Below are positions 28,615 to 33,012 of a stretch of DNA of 33,012 bases, in pieces; the stretch's first letter is position 1, and each line of letters opens with the position of its first letter. Origin of the DNA: an uncultured Clostridia bacterium (GTDB lineage: Bacteria > Bacillota > Clostridia > Oscillospirales > Acutalibacteraceae); assembly GCA_947176035.1 (NCBI GenBank), contig CAMWPJ010000010.1, forward strand, positions 1-33,012. The letters are read 5' to 3'. Made by a program: the position numbers and the translations under genes. The notes under the pieces are model-generated. The model did no database searches. It saw only the letters and a program-made list of their open reading frames with translations, and had not been told where the DNA came from.

Positions 28615-28652
28615 ATACCACTCTTATTTACTTTAATAAATAAGAGTGGTAT
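28615..28652. repeat. 16-bp perfect inverted repeat upstream of the MATE gene
   Basis: ATACCACTCTTATTTA (28615-28630) ctttaa TAAATAAGAGTGGTAT (28637-28652). Confidence 0.9.
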
Positions 28653-28669
28653 AATCTTTTGAAAAGAGG

Positions 28670-30007
28670 GTGACAAAAACGGCTAAGGATTTAACAAGCG
28701 GCAAGCCGAGCACAGTGTTGTGGAATTTTTCGCTGCCGTTATTGGGAAGTATAATTTTTCAGCAGCTTTATAATATTGCAGACAGCTTTGTTGCAGGTAA
28801 ATTTATCGGCGATAATGCACTGGCCGCTGTTGGAAATGGTTATGAGGTTACACTAATTTACCTTGCTTTTGCATTTGGGTGCAATATCGGATGCAGTGTT
28901 GTACTTTCACAGCTTTTTGGTGCAAAAAGGTATAAGGATTTAAAAACCGCAGTAAACACAAACTTTATCGCAAGCGGTGTGCTTTGTATTCTATTAATGG
29001 CCGTCGGCTTTATATTTATGAAACCGCTTTTGCATGCAATCAATACCCCTGCCGATATTATGGATGATACAATGCTGTATTTGAATATCTACACAGGCGG
29101 TCTGCTGTTTTTATTCTACTATAACATATCAACAGGTATATTTTCGGCACTCGGCGATTCAAAAACACCGTTCGTTTTTCTTGCGTTATCATCAACTGCA
29201 AATATAGGTGCAGATATACTTTTTGTAACAACCTTTGATATGGGCATTGCAGGTGTTGCATGGGCAACCTTTATATGTCAGGGTGTATCGTGCATTTTGT
29301 CCGTAATTGTTGTTTTCGCAAAGCTGAGGAAAATTAAATGTGAAAAGCCTGATTTGTTTTCAGTGCCGTTATTTAAAAAAATTGCACGAATTGCCATACC
29401 AAGTATTTTGCAGCAGGGCTTTGTATCGGTCGGCAACATAATTATTCAAAGTATTGTCAACAGCTTTGGCACATCTGTTATTGCAGGCTATGCCGCAGCT
29501 GTTAAGGTTAACAATTTTGCCATAACCTGCTTTAACACACTCGGCAATGCAATGTCAAACTACTGCGCACAAAATATGGGTGCAGGTAAAAAGGACAGGA
29601 TTAAACAGGGTTTTAAGTCAGGAATAATTATGTGCTCATCATTTGCACTGATATTTTCAGCTGTATTTCTGCTGCTGAGAAAACAGCTGATAGGTTTATT
29701 TATGAATTCAGGCACAACCGATGCACTGACAGTCGGCGTTACATTTTTACTGATTGTGTCACCATTTTTCATCGTTATTGCGGCTAAATTGACAGCTGAT
29801 GGATTACTGCGCGGAGCAGGTGCAATGAAATATTTTATGATAACCACCTTTACCGATTTAGTGCTTAGGGTAAGTCTTGCTTTTATTTTGTCAAAATTTT
29901 TTGATTCGACAGGAATTTGGCTTGCGTGGCCTATCGGATGGACAATTGCGTCGGTTCTGTCTCTTACATTTTACGGCAAAGGTGTTTGGAAAAAATATCG
30001 TATATAA
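28670..30007 (+). CDS. MATE family efflux transporter
   Basis: GTG start after AGAGG. 'FSLPLLGSIIFQQLYNIADSFVAGKFIGDNALAAVGNGYEV'; about 12 hydrophobic segments. Confidence 0.94.
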   Translation: MTKTAKDLTSGKPSTVLWNFSLPLLGSIIFQQLYNIADSFVAGKFIGDNALAAVGNGYEVTLIYLAFAFGCNIGCSVVLSQLFGAKRYKDLKTAVNTNFIASGVLCILLMAVGFIFMKPLLHAINTPADIMDDTMLYLNIYTGGLLFLFYYNISTGIFSALGDSKTPFVFLALSSTANIGADILFVTTFDMGIAGVAWATFICQGVSCILSVIVVFAKLRKIKCEKPDLFSVPLFKKIARIAIPSILQQGFVSVGNIIIQSIVNSFGTSVIAGYAAAVKVNNFAITCFNTLGNAMSNYCAQNMGAGKKDRIKQGFKSGIIMCSSFALIFSAVFLLLRKQLIGLFMNSGTTDALTVGVTFLLIVSPFFIVIAAKLTADGLLRGAGAMKYFMITTFTDLVLRVSLAFILSKFFDSTGIWLAWPIGWTIASVLSLTFYGKGVWKKYRI

Positions 30008-30032
30008 ACAATAATTATTAAGGGGAGAAATT

Positions 30033-30572
30033 ATGAACAAGGATGTTGAAAAGATTTTAGTTACCGAAGATGAGCTTGTGCAAATTTCCAAAAAGCTCGG
30101 TGAGCAGATTACAAAGGATTATAAGGGCAAAAAATTACTTATAGTAGGTGTGCTGAAAGGCTCAATCTATTTCTTAACTGACCTTTCAAGGCACATTGAT
30201 TTACCTTGCAATATTGACTTTATCCAGGCATCAAGCTATGGTGCAAATACCGTGTCAAGCGGAGAAATTAAAATTATAAAGGACATATGCGATGACCTTT
30301 CCGGTTTTGATGTGTTGCTTGTCGAGGATATACTTGATACAGGAAAAACCTTAAAGCATATTCATGATATGCTTTCAAAGCGAAATCCGGAGTCAATTGC
30401 GATTGTAACTTTGCTTGACAAGCCGGCAAGACGTGAGGCAGACATTTATGCCGATTATGTCGGAGTTGATGTGCCTAACGAATTTGTTGTTGGTTATGGT
30501 CTTGACTATGACCAGTTTTACAGAAATCTGCCTTATATAGGTGTGTTAAAACAAGAAGTTTATACCAAATAG
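30033..30572 (+). CDS. hpt: Hypoxanthine phosphoribosyltransferase
   Basis: 'LLIVGVLKGSIYFLTDLSRHI', PRPP-binding 'VLLVEDILDTGKTLKHI', 'VGYGLDYDQFYRNLPYIGVLK'. Confidence 0.95.
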   Translation: MNKDVEKILVTEDELVQISKKLGEQITKDYKGKKLLIVGVLKGSIYFLTDLSRHIDLPCNIDFIQASSYGANTVSSGEIKIIKDICDDLSGFDVLLVEDILDTGKTLKHIHDMLSKRNPESIAIVTLLDKPARREADIYADYVGVDVPNEFVVGYGLDYDQFYRNLPYIGVLKQEVYTK

Positions 30573-30600
30573 TTGACATATCTGTATTTGGTGATATACT
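30573..30600 (+). promoter_or_regulatory. Promoter driving the cobalamin riboswitch transcript
   Basis: TTGACA (30573-30578), 16 bp, TATACT (30595-30600), starting at the hpt stop codon. Confidence 0.7.
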
Positions 30601-30624
30601 AGCTACATAATAATTAAATATTCA

Positions 30625-30798
30625 GCGGTTTTCAAAGTCTGACAACAGCTTTGAAATGAAAAGGGAATCAGGTGAGAATCCTGGGCAACCGCCATTACCG
30701 TATTTGACGAAGTGAATACAAATGCCATTGGGAGACTGAGAAGGCGTATTCATATGTATACAAATTTATACTATATCATAAGTCGGGAGACCTGCCGC
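30625..30798 (+). ncRNA. Cobalamin riboswitch aptamer
   Basis: 'AAAAGGGAATCAGGTGAGAATCCTGGGCAACCGCCATTACCG', B12-box-like 'GCCATTGGGAGACTGAGAAGGC', 'AGTCGGGAGACCTGCCG', P1 GCGG/CCGC, P2 TTTCAAAG/CTTTGAAA. Confidence 0.95.
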
Positions 30799-30889
30799 GG
30801 TGAGCGAAGTTTAAAGCTCACATTAATAAATTCAGCTTTTGGGCAAGTGGGAAAGCAAAGGGATTTAAAATACCTTGTATAATTGCGTG

Positions 30890-30920
30890 CACCCCTGTCT
30901 GAAAGACGGGGGTGTTTTTT
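30890..30920 (+). terminator. Riboswitch expression-platform hairpin (terminator-like, contains SD-like sequence)
   Basis: CACCCCTGTCT (30890-30900) gaa AGACGGGGGTG (30904-30914) then TTTTTT directly before ATG 30921. Confidence 0.85.
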
Positions 30921-31655
30921 ATGAAAAAATTATCTGCAATAGTTTTATCTGCTATAATATGCGTAGCACTTTTTGGCTGCAGTGCCGATAAAGCGCAATT
31001 TAACGAAAATGAGACAGCACAGGCAACTGTTACGGCAATAAGCACAACACAAAGCGAAAGTACAATAGATGCAGTATCTGAAAATAAAACAACCGACAGG
31101 CAATCAACCTCTGCACCCAATAATCGAAATACAAGCACTTCATCTCCAAAAGAAAATAATGAAGACAATGCTTCGAATACAGATGAGAAAACTACCATCG
31201 CAAACAACAACACAACTGCAAATAATCTATCAAACAAACCTGCATCTTCCAAGCCAACCACAACAGCAAGGCAGACAACTACATCATCAACAATAACCTG
31301 TTCAGTAACGATTGAGTGCACAAGCGTGCTTGATAATATGGATGAACTGAAAGCCGGACACGAGGATTATGTTCCGTCAGATGGATACATAATAAGCAAT
31401 TATTCCGTAACTCTGCCTAATGACAGTACAGCATATGACGCAGTTAAGGCAGCATGTGAAAATCGTGGTGTTACAATGAATGTTGTGAGCAGCAGCTATG
31501 GAAAATACATCGCGGGCTTTAATAACATTGACGAAAAGGACTGTGGCAATCAAAGCGGATGGCTCTATTTTGTCAATGGTAAATCGCCGTCAAAAAGCTG
31601 TAATAAATATACACTTTCAAATGGTGACAACGTTGTATTTTCATACACGTGTTAA
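30921..31655 (+). CDS. Lipoprotein with Thr/Ser/Asn-rich linker and C-terminal DUF4430/transcobalamin-beta-like domain
   Basis: Lipobox 'SAIICVALFGCSAD'; low-complexity linker; C-terminal 'STAYDAVKAACENRGVTMNVVSSSYGKYIAGFNNIDEKDCGNQSGWLYFVNGKSPSKSCNKYTLSNGDNVVFSYTC' resembles DUF4430 proteins. Confidence 0.85.
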   Translation: MKKLSAIVLSAIICVALFGCSADKAQFNENETAQATVTAISTTQSESTIDAVSENKTTDRQSTSAPNNRNTSTSSPKENNEDNASNTDEKTTIANNNTTANNLSNKPASSKPTTTARQTTTSSTITCSVTIECTSVLDNMDELKAGHEDYVPSDGYIISNYSVTLPNDSTAYDAVKAACENRGVTMNVVSSSYGKYIAGFNNIDEKDCGNQSGWLYFVNGKSPSKSCNKYTLSNGDNVVFSYTC

Positions 31656-31678
31656 TAAATTTTTAAGGAGGATAAAAT

Positions 31679-32854
31679 ATGAAAAAGATTTTATCAGTTT
31701 TACTTGCAATGTGTGTAATGCTTATGACAAGCATCACTGCATTTGCAGCTCAGACACCAAGCACTGACAAAGTGCAAAAACAAATTGAGGGTGCTGTTGC
31801 ATACCTTACCGCCGATGCCGAGAGTTATGGCGTTGATCAGGCATTGGATTTCAGCTTTTTAGCTGATTCAGGTGCAGATGTATCAAAATTTGCTGACGGC
31901 TTTATTGCTGATGTAAAAGCAAATCTTGATGCCAACAACGGCAGAATTGTTGCAGCCTATGGCGAAAGTCTTGCAACCTACGGTTCAGTAATCACAGCTC
32001 TTATTGCCCTTGGCGAGGACACAACAGATTTTTACGGTTATAATATCGAGGAATCATTTATGGCAATGGACCCTACAGTTGTGCCGGTGACACCAAATTA
32101 TTATTATAACATTATTAATGGTGCATTTTTATGTGATAACAGTGATGAATTTATCGAGGCGATTTGCGATACATACATCAGCGAGTTCTACACAATGGGC
32201 GAGGGCGCAAATTTCTATGGCTATGGCTGTGATAACACTGCGTATTTCATTGCTGCAATTTCACTCGGTCATTTCCAGCTTGGCAAGTATTCAGATGTGC
32301 TGAATGATGCAATGACAGTTCTTAATAGCTATGCAGTTGAAGGCGGTTACTGCTATAATCCTGAATACGGTACACAACCGAACGCAGATTCAACAGCACT
32401 TGCACTCTGGGCAAACAGTTCATATTACGGTGATGATGCCGATATCAGCAATCCAGAAACCCTTACCCCGCATTTTGAAAAGCTGAATTCAATTTATGCA
32501 GATCTCTGCGGCTTTGAGGGCAAAACAACAGGTGTATTTACATATGATGATGAAGATAATATGTATGCAACAAAGGATGCACTGATTGCACTTTCATCAT
32601 ATTATTTTGATGTATGGGCACAGGAAGAAATCAATAAGCCTGATGATAAAGAAGACGAGACAAAGCCAGTTGCTCCTTCACAGCAGGTAACTGAAAATCA
32701 GACCGCATCCACAACTGAAAAGAAAACAACCGAAAAAGCAAACACGTCTAAAAAATCACCTGCAACAGGTGCGGACACAGCAATCATCTGCACTTCAGCC
32801 GCTCTTCTTGCAGCTGCAGGCGTAATAACAGTTCTCAAAAAGAAAGAGAAATAA
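31679..32854 (+). CDS. Secreted prenyltransferase/squalene-cyclase-repeat-like (alpha/alpha toroid) protein with SPATG sortase-like anchor
   Basis: Signal peptide 'MKKILSVLLAMCVMLMTSITAFAAQ'; helical repeats including 'QPNADSTALALWANSSY' and 'MYATKDALIALSSYYF'; Thr/Lys-rich stalk; 'KKSPATGADTAIICTSAALLAAAGVITVLKKKEK'. Confidence 0.8.
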   Translation: MKKILSVLLAMCVMLMTSITAFAAQTPSTDKVQKQIEGAVAYLTADAESYGVDQALDFSFLADSGADVSKFADGFIADVKANLDANNGRIVAAYGESLATYGSVITALIALGEDTTDFYGYNIEESFMAMDPTVVPVTPNYYYNIINGAFLCDNSDEFIEAICDTYISEFYTMGEGANFYGYGCDNTAYFIAAISLGHFQLGKYSDVLNDAMTVLNSYAVEGGYCYNPEYGTQPNADSTALALWANSSYYGDDADISNPETLTPHFEKLNSIYADLCGFEGKTTGVFTYDDEDNMYATKDALIALSSYYFDVWAQEEINKPDDKEDETKPVAPSQQVTENQTASTTEKKTTEKANTSKKSPATGADTAIICTSAALLAAAGVITVLKKKEK

Positions 32855-32860
32855 TAAAAA

Positions 32861-32891
32861 ACTCCCGTATTGTGTAAAACGATACGGGAGT
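32861..32891 (-). terminator. Intrinsic terminator, better formed on the minus strand
   Basis: ACTCCCGTAT...ATACGGGAGT, 10-bp perfect arms; the T-tract lies on the minus-strand side (AAAAA before the left arm on +). Confidence 0.65.
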
Positions 32892-33012
32892 ACTTATATT
32901 ACTTTACATATTTGATTATGTGTTTAATAGAATAATTAAGTGAAAAACATATGCCGGCAAAAATATCATAGTCAATGTGTTTAACATTATGGGTAGTTAT
33001 TGTTCTCTAAAC

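Noticed and set aside
30818-31321. 167-aa minus-strand ORF opposite the riboswitch and lipoprotein
   Set aside because: Val/Leu/Ser-rich antisense of the Thr/Asn linker and riboswitch; the plus-strand features are far better supported.
1-33012. CRISPR arrays, insertion sequences, prophage or tRNA genes
   Set aside because: No regularly spaced direct repeats, transposase, integrase, phage structural genes or tRNA cloverleaf seen on either strand.

Overview
The window looks like an origin-proximal chromosomal segment of a low-GC Firmicute; Oscillospiraceae/Ruminococcaceae-like is my guess from gene content and codon style. Gene order from the left edge: the tail of a YcxB-like protein, gyrA, an LCP-family protein, an XRE regulator, an alpha/beta hydrolase, a histidine phosphatase, a second XRE regulator and mtnN. 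Next is the co-directional block rpmH-rnpA-yidD-yidC-jag-mnmE-mnmG-rsmG-noc-[parS cluster]-parA-parB-serS, then a YdcF-like gene. After that come GH20, a lipoprotein, GH36, an Rrf2/IscR-type regulator, tcdA, a TagD-like gene, GH27, an alpha/beta hydrolase, a MATE transporter and hpt. At the right end a cobalamin riboswitch precedes two genes: a lipoprotein with a DUF4430/transcobalamin-beta-like domain, and a secreted prenyltransferase-repeat-like (alpha/alpha toroid) protein with an SPATG sortase-like C-terminus. My best candidate for an undescribed system is this pair, read as a split, surface-displayed, intrinsic-factor-like corrinoid-binding system. Secondary candidates: the noc-parA intergenic region, with three near-consensus parS sites and a mirror-symmetric set of 9-mers, and several palindromes overlapping promoters of regulator and transporter genes. 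No tRNA, rRNA, CRISPR array, transposon or prophage was seen. All calls come from reading the sequence; no database search or folding was run.
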